NCBI RefSeq assembly: GCF_000337795.1
Contig: NZ_AOLP01000009.1
Location: 124,001 to 188,000, forward strand
From: Haloferax denitrificans ATCC 35960
GTDB taxonomy: Archaea > Halobacteriota > Halobacteria > Halobacteriales > Haloferacaceae
Direction of reading: 5' to 3'
DNA length: 64,000 nucleotides
Part shown: piece by piece, positions 26,599-34,602 of the stretch
How positions within the stretch are numbered: the first letter of the stretch is position 1
Layout of the letters: each line of letters opens with the position of its first letter
Program-made: the position numbers and the translations under genes
Notes under the pieces: model-generated
Databases searched by the model: none
Told to the model about the DNA's origin: nothing
What the model saw: only the letters and a program-made list of their open reading frames with translations

Positions 26599-27867
26599 AT
26601 GGACATCCAGTCACTCGACGCCCTCGACGAGTCCGAGTTAGCGTCGGTTCTCGACAGAGACGCGGGAATCGACGAGATACGGGCGGACGTTCGCGGTATC
26701 GTCGACGAGGTTCGGGACCGCGGGGACGACGCGCTTCGAGAGTTCAGCGAGAAGTTCGACGGCGTCGAGGTCGACGCGCTCGACATCACGGCGCGGACGG
26801 AGCGGGCGGCGGAGGCGATAGACCCCGAGCTACGCGAGGCTATCGAGGCCGCAATCGACAACGTCCGCGCGTTTCACGAACGGCAGGTCCGGACCGACTG
26901 GACGGACTCCTTCGGCGGCGCGAGACTCGGTCGGCAGTTCCGCCCGCTCCGGCGAATCGGCGCGTACGTCCCCGGCGGGAGCGCCACCTATCCGTCGACC
27001 TCGATTATGACGGTCGTTCCGGCGAAGGTCGCGGGCGTCGAAGAGGTCGTCGTCGTGACGCCCCCCGCGGAGGAACTCAACCCGGTCACGCTCGCGGCCA
27101 TCGGCCTCGCGGGTGCCGACGAGGTGTACAGCGTCGGCGGCGCACAGGCCATCGGCGCGCTCGCCTACGGCACCGAGACGATACCCCCGGTCGAGAAGGT
27201 CGTCGGCCCCGGAAACCGATGGGTTTCGGCGGCGAAAGCCGAGGTTCGCGGCGACGTCGCCATCGACATGATCGCCGGGCCGACCGAGGTGCTGGTCGTC
27301 GCCGACGAGACCGCGTCGCCCCGACTCGTGGCCGCCGAACTCGTCGGGCAGGCGGAACACGACCCGCACTCGTCGGTCGTCGCGGTCACCCCCGACGAAT
27401 CGCTCGCGCGGGCGGTCGCCGACGAGGTCGAAGCCCAGGTTCCCGACCGCGCTCGCCCCGAGATAATCCGCGAGGCGCTGGCGAACGAGACCAGCGGCGT
27501 CTTCGTCGCGCCCTCGATGGACGAGGCGACGGCGTTCGCGGAGGCCTACGCGGTCGAACACCTCGTCGTGATGACCGCCGACGACGAGGCGACCGTCGAC
27601 GCGATAGACAGCGCCGGAAGCGTCTTCGTCGGGGAGTACAGCCCCGTCGCCGCCGGTGACTACGCCAGCGGGACGAACCACGTCCTCCCGACCGGCGCGG
27701 GCGCGAAGACCACCGGCGGCCTCTCCGTGGACAGTTTCGTCCGGTCGCGGACCGTCCAGCACCTCGACCGCGACTCGCTCGACTCGCTGTCCGACACCAT
27801 CGTCACGCTGGCCGAACTCGAAGGGCTCGAAGCCCACGCCGAGAGCGTTCGGAAGCGATTCGAGTAA
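26599..27867 (+). CDS. hisD: Histidinol dehydrogenase
   Basis: 422-residue NAD- and zinc-dependent enzyme for the last two steps of histidine synthesis. Family segments: RIGAYVPGGSATYPSTSIMTVVPAKVAGV, VYSVGGAQAIGALAYGTETIP, the DMIAGPTEVLVVAD and GQAEHDPHSS metal/active-site region, and GTNHVLPTGAGAKTTGGLSV. The ATG at 26599 is preferred over one 30 bases upstream because the family begins at this residue. It stands alone, not in a his operon, as often seen in haloarchaea. Confidence 0.96.
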   Translation: MDIQSLDALDESELASVLDRDAGIDEIRADVRGIVDEVRDRGDDALREFSEKFDGVEVDALDITARTERAAEAIDPELREAIEAAIDNVRAFHERQVRTDWTDSFGGARLGRQFRPLRRIGAYVPGGSATYPSTSIMTVVPAKVAGVEEVVVVTPPAEELNPVTLAAIGLAGADEVYSVGGAQAIGALAYGTETIPPVEKVVGPGNRWVSAAKAEVRGDVAIDMIAGPTEVLVVADETASPRLVAAELVGQAEHDPHSSVVAVTPDESLARAVADEVEAQVPDRARPEIIREALANETSGVFVAPSMDEATAFAEAYAVEHLVVMTADDEATVDAIDSAGSVFVGEYSPVAAGDYASGTNHVLPTGAGAKTTGGLSVDSFVRSRTVQHLDRDSLDSLSDTIVTLAELEGLEAHAESVRKRFE

Positions 27868-27876
27868 GCAACGTCT

Positions 27877-27911
27877 CCCGACCCGACCCGACCCGACCCG
27901 ACCCGACCCGA
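27877..27911. repeat. Tandem CCCGA microsatellite, seven copies
   Basis: Seven exact CCCGA units follow the hisD stop by nine bases and end 12 bases before the first regulatory palindrome of the catabolic locus. Copy number in such repeats may vary between strains. Confidence 0.9.
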
Positions 27912-27923
27912 CTCCCGTTTGAC

Positions 27924-27937
27924 CCGCCATTCGGCGG
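27924..27937. promoter_or_regulatory. Regulon palindrome, site 1 (SDR gene)
   Basis: CCGCCATTCGGCGG. Its last base is 37 bases before the SDR ATG; a GATTAG element sits about 28 bases before that ATG, so the site would lie just upstream of the TATA box. Confidence 0.65.
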
Positions 27938-27973
27938 CTACCGATTAGTGGTCTCTACCGCGGTACCGTGTGT

Positions 27974-28753
27974 ATGTCTGTCTTGGATGAGTTCACACTG
28001 CACGGCAAAACCGCAATCGTAACCGGGTCGAGCAAGGGAATCGGTCGGGCGCTCGCCGTGGCGCTCGCGGAGGCCGGCGCCGACATCTGTCTGGTCAACC
28101 GGAGCGAACGCGCCGGGCGACTGGCCGCCGAGGAAATCGCGGCTGAGACGGGCGTCGAGACGCTCGCCGTGCCCGCGGACGTCACCGACGAAGACGACGT
28201 GGAGGCGATGGTCGAGGCGACGCTCGACGCGTTCGGCTCCATCGACATCCTCGTCAACAACGCGGGTATCGCCCGGACGGCCCCGGCCTACGAGATGTCG
28301 CTGGAGACGTGGAACGAGGTGCTTCAGACGAACCTGACCGGCGTGTTCCTCTGTACGAAGCACGCGGGGAAGGCGATGATAGACGGCGGCGGCGGGACCA
28401 TCGTCAACATGGCCTCGATGTCCGCGTTCGTGGCGAACTACCCGCAGGAGGAGGTCGTCTATCACGCCTCGAAGGGCGGCGTCGTCTCGTTCACCCGCCA
28501 GTTGGCCTCCGAGTGGGCGAAGTACGACGTGCGGGCGAACGCGATGGCCCCGGGCTACATCCGCACCGAGATGGTCGACGAACTCCTCGCGGAGAACCCC
28601 GACATGGAGTCGGCGTGGCTCTCGGAGATGCTCATGGAAGAGATGGCTCCACCCGAGGACCTCGGCGGCACCGTCGTCTACCTCGCGTCCGACGCCTCCT
28701 CGTATATGACCGGCGAGACGGTCGTCATCGACGGCGGGTACACCGTCAGATAG
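27974..28753 (+). CDS. SDR-family oxidoreductase
   Basis: 259-residue classical short-chain dehydrogenase. The NAD(P)-binding TGSSKGIGRALA is near residue 18, NNAGIARTAP near 92, and the catalytic triad is visible as Ser (NMASMSAF) and the YHASK pair (VVYHASKGG). Residues 3'-terminal are DGGYTVR. It probably oxidises or reduces a hydroxyl or keto group of the metabolite handled by the locus; the substrate cannot be read from sequence. The ATG at 27974 is preceded by TATA and by palindrome site 1 at the standard spacing, so the start and its membership in the regulon are well supported. Confidence 0.88.
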   Translation: MSVLDEFTLHGKTAIVTGSSKGIGRALAVALAEAGADICLVNRSERAGRLAAEEIAAETGVETLAVPADVTDEDDVEAMVEATLDAFGSIDILVNNAGIARTAPAYEMSLETWNEVLQTNLTGVFLCTKHAGKAMIDGGGGTIVNMASMSAFVANYPQEEVVYHASKGGVVSFTRQLASEWAKYDVRANAMAPGYIRTEMVDELLAENPDMESAWLSEMLMEEMAPPEDLGGTVVYLASDASSYMTGETVVIDGGYTVR

Positions 28754-28813
28754 CGCCGCGCTCCCGGCGTTCGCGGCGGCATCGAACGGGGAGCGCCGCG
28801 ACGTATATATCGC

Positions 28814-28827
28814 CCTCCGTATGGCTG
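28814..28827. promoter_or_regulatory. Regulon palindrome, site 2 (gldA-like gene)
   Basis: CCTCCGTATGGCTG, the right half being imperfect. It ends 37 bases before the ATG of a 13-codon leader ORF that overlaps the gldA-like start. A TATATAT run lies upstream of the site (about 28804-28810), so this promoter may be organised differently from the others. Confidence 0.5.
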
Positions 28828-28863
28828 TAGTGCGTTGATGCGTTTCTCGATGCGTGTTCACGC

Positions 28864-28905
28864 ATGAACAGCGACCCCGCGACGCTAGCGAGGCACACCC
28901 CGTGA
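28864..28905 (+). CDS. Putative leader peptide before the glycerol-dehydrogenase-like gene
   Basis: Thirteen codons (MNSDPATLARHTP) followed by TGA that overlaps the GTG start of the next gene as GTGA. The ATG lies at the same distance from palindrome site 2 (37 bases) as the start codons of other genes in the regulon. This suggests leaderless initiation on a tiny ORF and coupled reinitiation on the main gene. No protein evidence; the next gene might instead start at GTG 28854. Confidence 0.35.
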   Translation: MNSDPATLARHTP

Positions 28906-29999
28906 TTCGAACGTTCAACGCCCCGAGCGCCTACGTTCAGGGATGTGGCGTGCTCGACTCCATCGGCTCCTACGTCGACGCCGACGGCACCAGCGCGGTC
29001 GTCCTCGCCGACGAGACCGTGTTCGACCTCGTCGGCGAGTCGCTTTCGACCGGTCTCGAAGCGAGCGGGTTCTCGGTCGACCGAATCGAGTTCGGCGGCG
29101 CGTGCACGCACGCGGAAGTCGCACGAATCGCCGAGCAGGCGGCCGACGCGGACGTCGTCGTCGGTGTCGGCGGCGGACGGGCGCTCGACACGGCGAAGGC
29201 GGTCCGAGCCGAGGTCGGCTCGCGGCTGGTGACCGTGCCGACGATTGCCTCGACCGACGCGCCGACGAGCAGTATCTCGGTTCTCTACACCGAGGCCGAC
29301 GAGTTCGACGAGTTCCAGTTCCACGGCGCGAACCCCGACCTCGTGGTGGTCGATACCGCCGTCGTCGCGGGCGCGCCGACTCGGCACTTCCGGTCCGGCA
29401 TGGCCGACGCGATGGCGACGTGGTTCGAAGCCGACACCGCCGTTCGGGCGCACGCGACGAACGTCTTCGAGGGCCACTCGACGCGCACCGCGCACGCGAT
29501 TGCGCGGACGTGCTACGAGACCGTCCGCGAACACGGACGGAGCGCGGTCGCCGCCGTCGAGCGCGACGCCGTCACCGAGAGCGTCGAAGCCGTCGTCGAA
29601 GCCAACACGCTCATGAGCGGTATCGGCTTCGAAAGCGGGGGGCTGGCGGCCGCCCACTCGGTCCACGACGGACTCACGCAGGTGGCCGAGACCCACGGCG
29701 CGACCCACGGCGAGAAGGTCAATCTGGGGACGCTCACCCAGTTCGTCCTCGAAGGGCGCGACACCGACGAACTCGTCGACCTGATAGACTTCTCCCTCGA
29801 CGTCGGTCTCCCGGTGACGCTCGCGGACGTCGGCCTCGACGACCCGACGGAGGCGCACCTCCGGACGATCGCCGAGGCGACGTGCGAGCCCTACGAGACG
29901 ATTCACAACGAACCGTTCGAGGTGACGCCGCGGGCGGTCAGAGACGCCCTCGTCACGGCGGACGAACTCGCCCGCGAGCGAGTCTCCGAGCGTCGCTGA
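28902..29999 (+). CDS. Glycerol dehydrogenase (GldA-type), zinc-dependent
   Basis: About 365 residues of the iron/zinc-containing polyol dehydrogenase family. Closest in pattern to bacterial GldA: VVVGVGGGRALDTAKAV, TIASTDAPTSSISVLYT, a metal-binding FRSGMADAMATWFEA, ESGGLAAAHSVHDGL and THGEKV, with the Asp and two His that hold zinc. It would interconvert glycerol and dihydroxyacetone or a related vicinal diol. GTG 28902 is chosen since the family N-terminus begins about there (IRTFNAPSAYVQG); GTG 28854 would add 16 residues. The alternative, archaeal glycerol-1-phosphate dehydrogenase, fits less well. Confidence 0.82.
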   Translation: MIRTFNAPSAYVQGCGVLDSIGSYVDADGTSAVVLADETVFDLVGESLSTGLEASGFSVDRIEFGGACTHAEVARIAEQAADADVVVGVGGGRALDTAKAVRAEVGSRLVTVPTIASTDAPTSSISVLYTEADEFDEFQFHGANPDLVVVDTAVVAGAPTRHFRSGMADAMATWFEADTAVRAHATNVFEGHSTRTAHAIARTCYETVREHGRSAVAAVERDAVTESVEAVVEANTLMSGIGFESGGLAAAHSVHDGLTQVAETHGATHGEKVNLGTLTQFVLEGRDTDELVDLIDFSLDVGLPVTLADVGLDDPTEAHLRTIAEATCEPYETIHNEPFEVTPRAVRDALVTADELARERVSERR

Positions 30000-30013
30000 C
30001 TGCGTTCCGTCTC

Positions 30014-30036
30014 GCTTTTTCTCACTTCTCAGAAAA
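30014..30036. terminator. Possible bidirectional terminator
   Basis: A T5 run followed by a short TTTTCT/AGAAAA inverted repeat lies between the convergent gldA-like and substrate-binding genes and could end transcription from both sides. Confidence 0.3.
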
Positions 30037-30069
30037 GAACTGCACTCCGGCGGGACCGTCGCCGTCGGC

Positions 30070-31251
30070 TTACGCCTGCATCATCTCGTTGACTCTGCTT
30101 TCCCACGCCGCTTGGTGTTCTATCAACAGGTCCAGCGGGACCGTAATCATCTGGTTGAACTGCTCTTCGCTCGTGGGGAACGCGACGGACTCTCTCATCC
30201 AGTCCGGAATCGTCGCGTCGGCGTGGAGCGGCGCGACGCCGAGCTCCGTCGACCACGGGCCGAGGTTCTCCGCGTTTGCGGCGGTGTCGATGAACTTCTG
30301 TCCCCAGTAGACGTACCGTTCGTCCTGATTCGTCGGCGTCCACATCGTGTCTCGCCCCGCGCGAGCGCCCTCCTCGGGAATCGTGTAGTCGACGGGCGCG
30401 CCGTCGTCCTGCGCGTTGATGATGTTCGCCGGGAGCATCACCGACATCGCGACCTCCCCCTGTCTGAGGTTCTGCGTGAGATGCGAGTCGTCGCCAATCG
30501 TTCCGACGTTCGGCTTGAGCGCGGTGTACTCGTCCCAGACGGGCGTCATCTCTTCGACCGGCCCGAGTTCGGTCCCGGTCATCTTGGCGATGAGCGGCGT
30601 CATCCCGTGACCGCCGGGGTACAGCCCGATGGAGTTCTCCCACTCGTCGTCCCACCAGACGCTCCACGACGTCGGCTCGCTCGAAACGAGGTCGGTGTTG
30701 TACGTCAGGGCGTACGTGTACGAGTAGAGGTTGACGAACGGCCACTCCGCGTCCTCTACCTCCGGCTTGCTCGCGCCGAGCAGTCCTTCGAGGTTCGGAG
30801 CCACCTCGGTGTCGAGCGGTTCCATCAGGCCCATCTGGTAGGACCGGTAGCTCGTCTTCGACAGCGACCAGTTGACGTTGACCGGCGGGGTTCGGTCCTG
30901 CGTAATCGCGGTGCGAATCTTCCCCTGCATCTCCTCTTCGGTCGAGTTGTCGTACTCGACTTCGATGCCGGTCTCGTCGGTGAACGCCTGCGCGATGTGC
31001 TTGTCGAGGTTCTCCTGCCACGCGCCGCCCCACGCCCGCACCGTGATGCTGTCCGGCTTCGGCGGCGTCGTGTCCTCGGTTCCGGTCGTGGTCCCCGACG
31101 ACGCGTCCCCGCCCGAGTCGCCGTCGGAACCGCCTCCCCCGGTACAGCCCGCGAGTCCAGCGAGTGCCGCCGCGCCCGCGGCCGAGATGAACCGGCGACG
31201 AGACCGTCCCGTGGCTCGCGCCGACGGTTGTGAATTGGTGTGCTTTCTCAT
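30070..31251 (-). CDS. PotD-like ABC transporter substrate-binding lipoprotein
   Basis: Extracellular solute-binding protein, family 1/PotD group, of about 393 residues. The N-terminus has Tat motif RSRRRFIS and lipobox LAGC (Cys36), then a Gly/Ser/Thr linker. The mature part opens ITVRAWGGAWQENLDKHIAQAFTDETGIEVEYD, typical of spermidine/putrescine-type binding proteins, a family that also takes up other small compounds. It matches the ATPase at 32361 and the two permeases at 41440-43205. ATG 31251 puts the twin arginines near residue 18; ATG 31266 is an in-frame alternative. Confidence 0.88.
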   Translation of the reverse strand: MRKHTNSQPSARATGRSRRRFISAAGAAALAGLAGCTGGGGSDGDSGGDASSGTTTGTEDTTPPKPDSITVRAWGGAWQENLDKHIAQAFTDETGIEVEYDNSTEEEMQGKIRTAITQDRTPPVNVNWSLSKTSYRSYQMGLMEPLDTEVAPNLEGLLGASKPEVEDAEWPFVNLYSYTYALTYNTDLVSSEPTSWSVWWDDEWENSIGLYPGGHGMTPLIAKMTGTELGPVEEMTPVWDEYTALKPNVGTIGDDSHLTQNLRQGEVAMSVMLPANIINAQDDGAPVDYTIPEEGARAGRDTMWTPTNQDERYVYWGQKFIDTAANAENLGPWSTELGVAPLHADATIPDWMRESVAFPTSEEQFNQMITVPLDLLIEHQAAWESRVNEMMQA

Positions 31252-31292
31252 GCGTAGGTATTCCATGTGGGGTGACGGTCATACATGGCCAC

Positions 31293-31306
31293 CCTCCATA
31301 TGTGGA
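31293..31306. promoter_or_regulatory. Regulon palindrome, site 3 (substrate-binding gene)
   Basis: CCTCCATATGTGGA, part of a perfect CTCCA-TATG-TGGAG inverted repeat (31294-31307). It lies 42 bases before ATG 31251, with a weak TGTATG element between. The remaining 31310-31590 is AT-rich and holds two TATGTGG half-sites (near 31362 and 31411) and no gene. Confidence 0.6.
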
Positions 31307-31593
31307 GAGCTTTAACAAGAACCCGACGCGATCCGTTCGTGTAGTGAGTTGTACTCGAATTATGTGGTTGTTTGTAGTGTATTAGGCACTTCATAGTGTA
31401 TGTCTACAACTATGTGGTATGCGAGCACGACAATCCGGTCGGCTCTGGAATGAAACATGCGGTGAAATCGGTTTCTGTGAGCCTTCAGCTCTGGTTCTCT
31501 CGATTCGACGAGCGAGGATACGCGCGGCCGTTTATGCCTTTCCACTGAACATTTCCGAAATAGCGGTGGTGGACAAATGTGCAAATGGAGGTG

Positions 31594-31610
31594 TATATAA
31601 GTAGTATAAC
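31594..31610 (+). promoter_or_regulatory. Promoter of the HTH-10 regulator
   Basis: TATATAA (31594-31600) and AGTATAAC just after it precede the regulator ATG by about 40 and 32 bases. No full regulon palindrome precedes this gene. Confidence 0.5.
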
Positions 31611-31638
31611 GGGCAACAAACTGCCGAATAGGTAGCTA

Positions 31639-32289
31639 ATGTACGAAGCAACTCTCCGAATAGACCACCAAAGCCCGTACGCGGATGTGACGCTCGGAAA
31701 AGACGTGCACGTCGAGATGTGGTGCAACCAGTACTGCGACCTCGTCTACGTGAGCGGGTCCGACATCGAGACGCCGGTCGAGACGTTCGACGACACGGTC
31801 GGTATTCAGGAAATCGTCTACAAGGACGAAGAAGCGGTGCTCATCACGGACTCGTGTCTCCTCGACTACCGAGACAACCTGTTAGAGGGGTACTTACAGC
31901 CGCACCAGTGTCTCTCGTTGCCGCCGTTGACGTACAGCGACGGGGCGCTTTTCGCCCGCGTGCTCGCCCTCACCGAAGAACAGCTTTCGGGCGTCTACCA
32001 CAGCATCAGCGACAGCCACCGGGTGACCGTCGAGGCCAAACGCGAGATTCGCTCGATCGCGCCCGACATCCCGATACTCATGCTCGACTCCGCGCTCCCG
32101 ACGCTGTCCGACGGCCAACAGCGCGCGCTCTCCCTCGCGGTCGAGATGGGGTACTACGAGATTCCCCGCGGCTCGACGACGGGCGAAATCGCCGACGAGA
32201 TGGGCGTCTCCCGCCGAACGTTCGAAGAACACCTCCGGCGCGCGGAGAACAAGATAATCAAGAACCTCCTGCGGTACTTCCTCACATGA
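31639..32289 (+). CDS. Bat-type HTH-10 transcriptional regulator
   Basis: 216 residues. The C-terminal 60 residues form the bacterio-opsin-activator HTH domain: LSDGQQRALSLAVEMGYYEIPRGSTTGEIADEMGVSRRTFEEHLRRAENKII, with the helix-turn-helix at GEIADEMGVSRRTFEEHLRRAE. Residues 1-150 are an alpha/beta sensory region with no recognised PAS or GAF domain (MYEATLRIDHQSPYADVTLG...). It is the only DNA-binding regulator in the locus and lies between the transporter genes, so it is the natural candidate for binding the palindromes that precede the surrounding genes. The ligand is unknown. Confidence 0.87.
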   Translation: MYEATLRIDHQSPYADVTLGKDVHVEMWCNQYCDLVYVSGSDIETPVETFDDTVGIQEIVYKDEEAVLITDSCLLDYRDNLLEGYLQPHQCLSLPPLTYSDGALFARVLALTEEQLSGVYHSISDSHRVTVEAKREIRSIAPDIPILMLDSALPTLSDGQQRALSLAVEMGYYEIPRGSTTGEIADEMGVSRRTFEEHLRRAENKIIKNLLRYFLT

Positions 32290-32300
32290 CTATAACGACA

Positions 32301-32314
32301 CCACCGTGTGGAGG
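32301..32314. promoter_or_regulatory. Regulon palindrome, site 4 (ABC ATPase gene)
   Basis: CCACCGTGTGGAGG, a near-perfect CCnCC/GGnGG palindrome just after the regulator stop. It ends 47 bases before the ATPase ATG; a CTTTTGT element follows the site by about six bases, so a leader of roughly 10 bases is likely. Confidence 0.6.
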
Positions 32315-32360
32315 GTCGTCTTTTGTCCCGTCGGGAACGCAGAGGTACGGACAGTAGACG

Positions 32361-33479
32361 ATGGCCACCCAGCAATTCGACTCCACAGTGAACGATTCGA
32401 GCGAGACCGTCGTTCGTATCGACGGCGTAACGAAAGAGTACGGCACGCTCCGCGCCGTCGACGACGTGACGATTCCCATCACCGACGGGGAGTTCATCAC
32501 GATACTCGGCCCCAGCGGCGCGGGGAAGACGACGCTCCTGCACATGATCGCGGGATTCCAGAAGCCGACGTCCGGCGAGATTTACATCGACGGCCGACCG
32601 GTGTCGGACGAACCGCCGTACGAGCGGGACATCGGGCTCGTGTTCCAGAGCCACGCGCTGTTCCCGCACATGACGGTCAAGGAGAACATCGCGTTCCCCC
32701 TCAAGATGCGGCGCGAGCACACAGACGACATCGACCGGAAGGTCGAAGACGTGCTCGAACTCGTCCGACTCCCGGTCGACTACGCGGACAAGCCGGTCGA
32801 CGAGCTCTCGGGCGGCCAACAACAGCGCGTCGCGTTCGCCCGCGCCATCGTCTACGAGCCGACGTTGCTCCTGTTGGACGAGCCGCTTTCCTCGCTCGAC
32901 AAGAAACTCCGCGAGGAGATGCGCGCCGAACTGACGCGCATCCACGAGGAGACGGAACTCACCATCGTCCACGTCACGCACAACCAGACCGAGGCGCTCT
33001 CGATGGCCGACCGAATCGCGGTCATCAACGGCGGCGGACTGGAGCAACTCGACTCCGCACAGGACATCTACGCCTCGCCGAACACGCCGTTCGTCGCCGA
33101 CTTCATCGGCAACACGACGCTGTTGTCCGGGTCGGTGGCCGGGGTCGACGGCGACGTGGCGACGGTTTCCGTGGCCGACGGGACGGTTCGCGTTCCCGCG
33201 GCGACCGTCGACGGCCTCTCGGACGTCGTCGTCGCCATCCGCGCCGAACAGGTCGCGCTCGACGCCGACTGCGACAACACGTACCCGGCGACCGTCGAAC
33301 AGGTGTCGTTCGAGGGCGAGCGGACGCAGTACCACGTCTTCGTCCCCGCCTTCGGCGAGACGGTTCGCCTCATCGACCAGTCCGCGGACGCCCGCGTCGT
33401 CCACGACCGAGGCGACAGCGTCACCGTCGGCTGGAACGTCGGCGACGGATTCGTCTACCCCGACGAAGACGACGAATAA
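32361..33479 (+). CDS. PotA-like ABC transporter ATPase
   Basis: 372-residue ABC ATPase of the spermidine/putrescine/iron importer group. Walker A GPSGAGKTT is near residue 49, Q-loop GLVFQSHALFPHMTV, signature LSGGQQQRVAFARAIVYEP, Walker B LLLLDEPLSSLDKK, H-loop VTHNQTEAL. From about residue 240 a TOBE-type regulatory domain follows (FIGNTTLLSGSVAGVDGDVA; AIRAEQVALD). It energises the two permeases at 41440-43205, located 8 kb away on the opposite strand but carrying the same regulatory site. Confidence 0.92.
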   Translation: MATQQFDSTVNDSSETVVRIDGVTKEYGTLRAVDDVTIPITDGEFITILGPSGAGKTTLLHMIAGFQKPTSGEIYIDGRPVSDEPPYERDIGLVFQSHALFPHMTVKENIAFPLKMRREHTDDIDRKVEDVLELVRLPVDYADKPVDELSGGQQQRVAFARAIVYEPTLLLLDEPLSSLDKKLREEMRAELTRIHEETELTIVHVTHNQTEALSMADRIAVINGGGLEQLDSAQDIYASPNTPFVADFIGNTTLLSGSVAGVDGDVATVSVADGTVRVPAATVDGLSDVVVAIRAEQVALDADCDNTYPATVEQVSFEGERTQYHVFVPAFGETVRLIDQSADARVVHDRGDSVTVGWNVGDGFVYPDEDDE

Positions 33480-33551
33480 GCGCGGTTCCGACGCGAGACG
33501 GCCTCGCGACCCCGCCGCGTATCGCGTTTTTGAGACGTCTTCCGCCGACGT

Positions 33552-34535
33552 TTACCGGTCGAGCGCCTCGGGATTGACGAGTCCCTCGACGGCGTCTCCC
33601 CGGTAGGCCGCGACCGCGGTCTCCGTGCCGAGGCGTCGCAGTTTCTCCGCGGTTCGCGTCGAGTACCACGCCGCGTGCGGCGTCACGATGACGTCCTCGC
33701 GGTCGAGAAGCGGGTTCTCGGGGTTCGGTGGCTCCGCTCTGAGCACGTCGAGTCCCGCTCCGCGGAGCCTGTCGCCCCGGAGCGCATCGAGGAGCGCGTC
33801 TTCGTCGACGACGCGGCCGCGCCCGGTGTTCACGACAATCGCGTCGTCGTCGAGCGCGTCGATGGCGTCGGCGTCTATCATGTCCGCCGTCTCGTCCGTC
33901 AGCGGCGCGTGAATCGAGAGCACGTCCGCCTCCGCGAGGAGCGCCTCGAAGCCCACGGGCCGGACGCCCGCGGCCTCGATGTCGCCGTCGTCGACGTAGG
34001 GGTCGTACGCGCAGACGTCGAAGCCGAGCGCGAGCGCCTTCTCCCCGGCCGACCGGCCCTTGTTCCCGAACGCGAGGAGACCGAACGTGAGCTCGGAGAC
34101 CGCCCGAATCGGCATCGCGTCCGCCCAGTGCCAGCGTCCGTCGGCGGCCGCGGCGTCGTAGGTCGGAAGCCCGCGAACGAGCGCGAGCGCGAGCGAGACG
34201 GCGTGCATCCCGACCTCGTCGTTGCAGTAGGTCGGCACGCGGGTCACCCGGACGCCGCGGTCGGTCGCCGCCTCGACGTCGATGCCGTCGATACCGGTCG
34301 CGTAGCGCGAGACGACCGAACAGCCCGTGGCGTCCATGCTCTCCGCCGACACGCCGGTGTCGTGCGAGAGCAGGAGGTCCGCCGCGCCGACCGCGTCGGC
34401 TATCTCCGCGTCGGTACAGTCGACCGCGTCCACGACGACGGACGACCCGAGCAACCGCTCGAAGTGGGCGCGCTCCGCCTCGACGTCGCCGAACCAGTCG
34501 GGGTCGAGCATGACAGCGCGTACCGTCTCAGTCAT
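33552..34535 (-). CDS. D-2-hydroxyacid dehydrogenase family protein
   Basis: 327 residues. The NAD fold is recognisable (LTFGLLAFGNKGRSAGEKALALGFDV), and the catalytic Arg (NTGRGRVVDE), Glu (RAEPPNPENP) and His (TPHAAWYS) of the family are present. It would reduce an alpha-keto acid such as glyoxylate, hydroxypyruvate or another 2-oxoacid to the D-2-hydroxyacid, or the reverse. Context with an aminotransferase and LUD proteins suggests it handles a keto-acid intermediate. Converges with the ABC ATPase gene. Promoter has a TATATT box about 25 bases, and site 5 38 bases, before the ATG. Confidence 0.88.
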   Translation of the reverse strand: MTETVRAVMLDPDWFGDVEAERAHFERLLGSSVVVDAVDCTDAEIADAVGAADLLLSHDTGVSAESMDATGCSVVSRYATGIDGIDVEAATDRGVRVTRVPTYCNDEVGMHAVSLALALVRGLPTYDAAAADGRWHWADAMPIRAVSELTFGLLAFGNKGRSAGEKALALGFDVCAYDPYVDDGDIEAAGVRPVGFEALLAEADVLSIHAPLTDETADMIDADAIDALDDDAIVVNTGRGRVVDEDALLDALRGDRLRGAGLDVLRAEPPNPENPLLDREDVIVTPHAAWYSTRTAEKLRRLGTETAVAAYRGDAVEGLVNPEALDR

Positions 34536-34572
34536 GGGTGAGTGAACCCGAGACGACCGAATATACCCACAA

Positions 34573-34586
34573 CCTCCATATGTGGA
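34573..34586. promoter_or_regulatory. Regulon palindrome, site 5 (hydroxyacid dehydrogenase gene)
   Basis: CCTCCATATGTGGA, identical to site 3. It lies 38 bases before the ATG at 34535 and about 10 bases upstream of TATATT (34558-34563), the clearest example of the site adjoining a TATA box. Confidence 0.7.
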
Positions 34587-34602
34587 CCGCGGGCTCGCCA
34601 GC

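Noticed and set aside
27877-27911. Possible CRISPR or long repeat array
   Set aside because: Only a 5-base simple repeat without spacers; no cas gene in the window.
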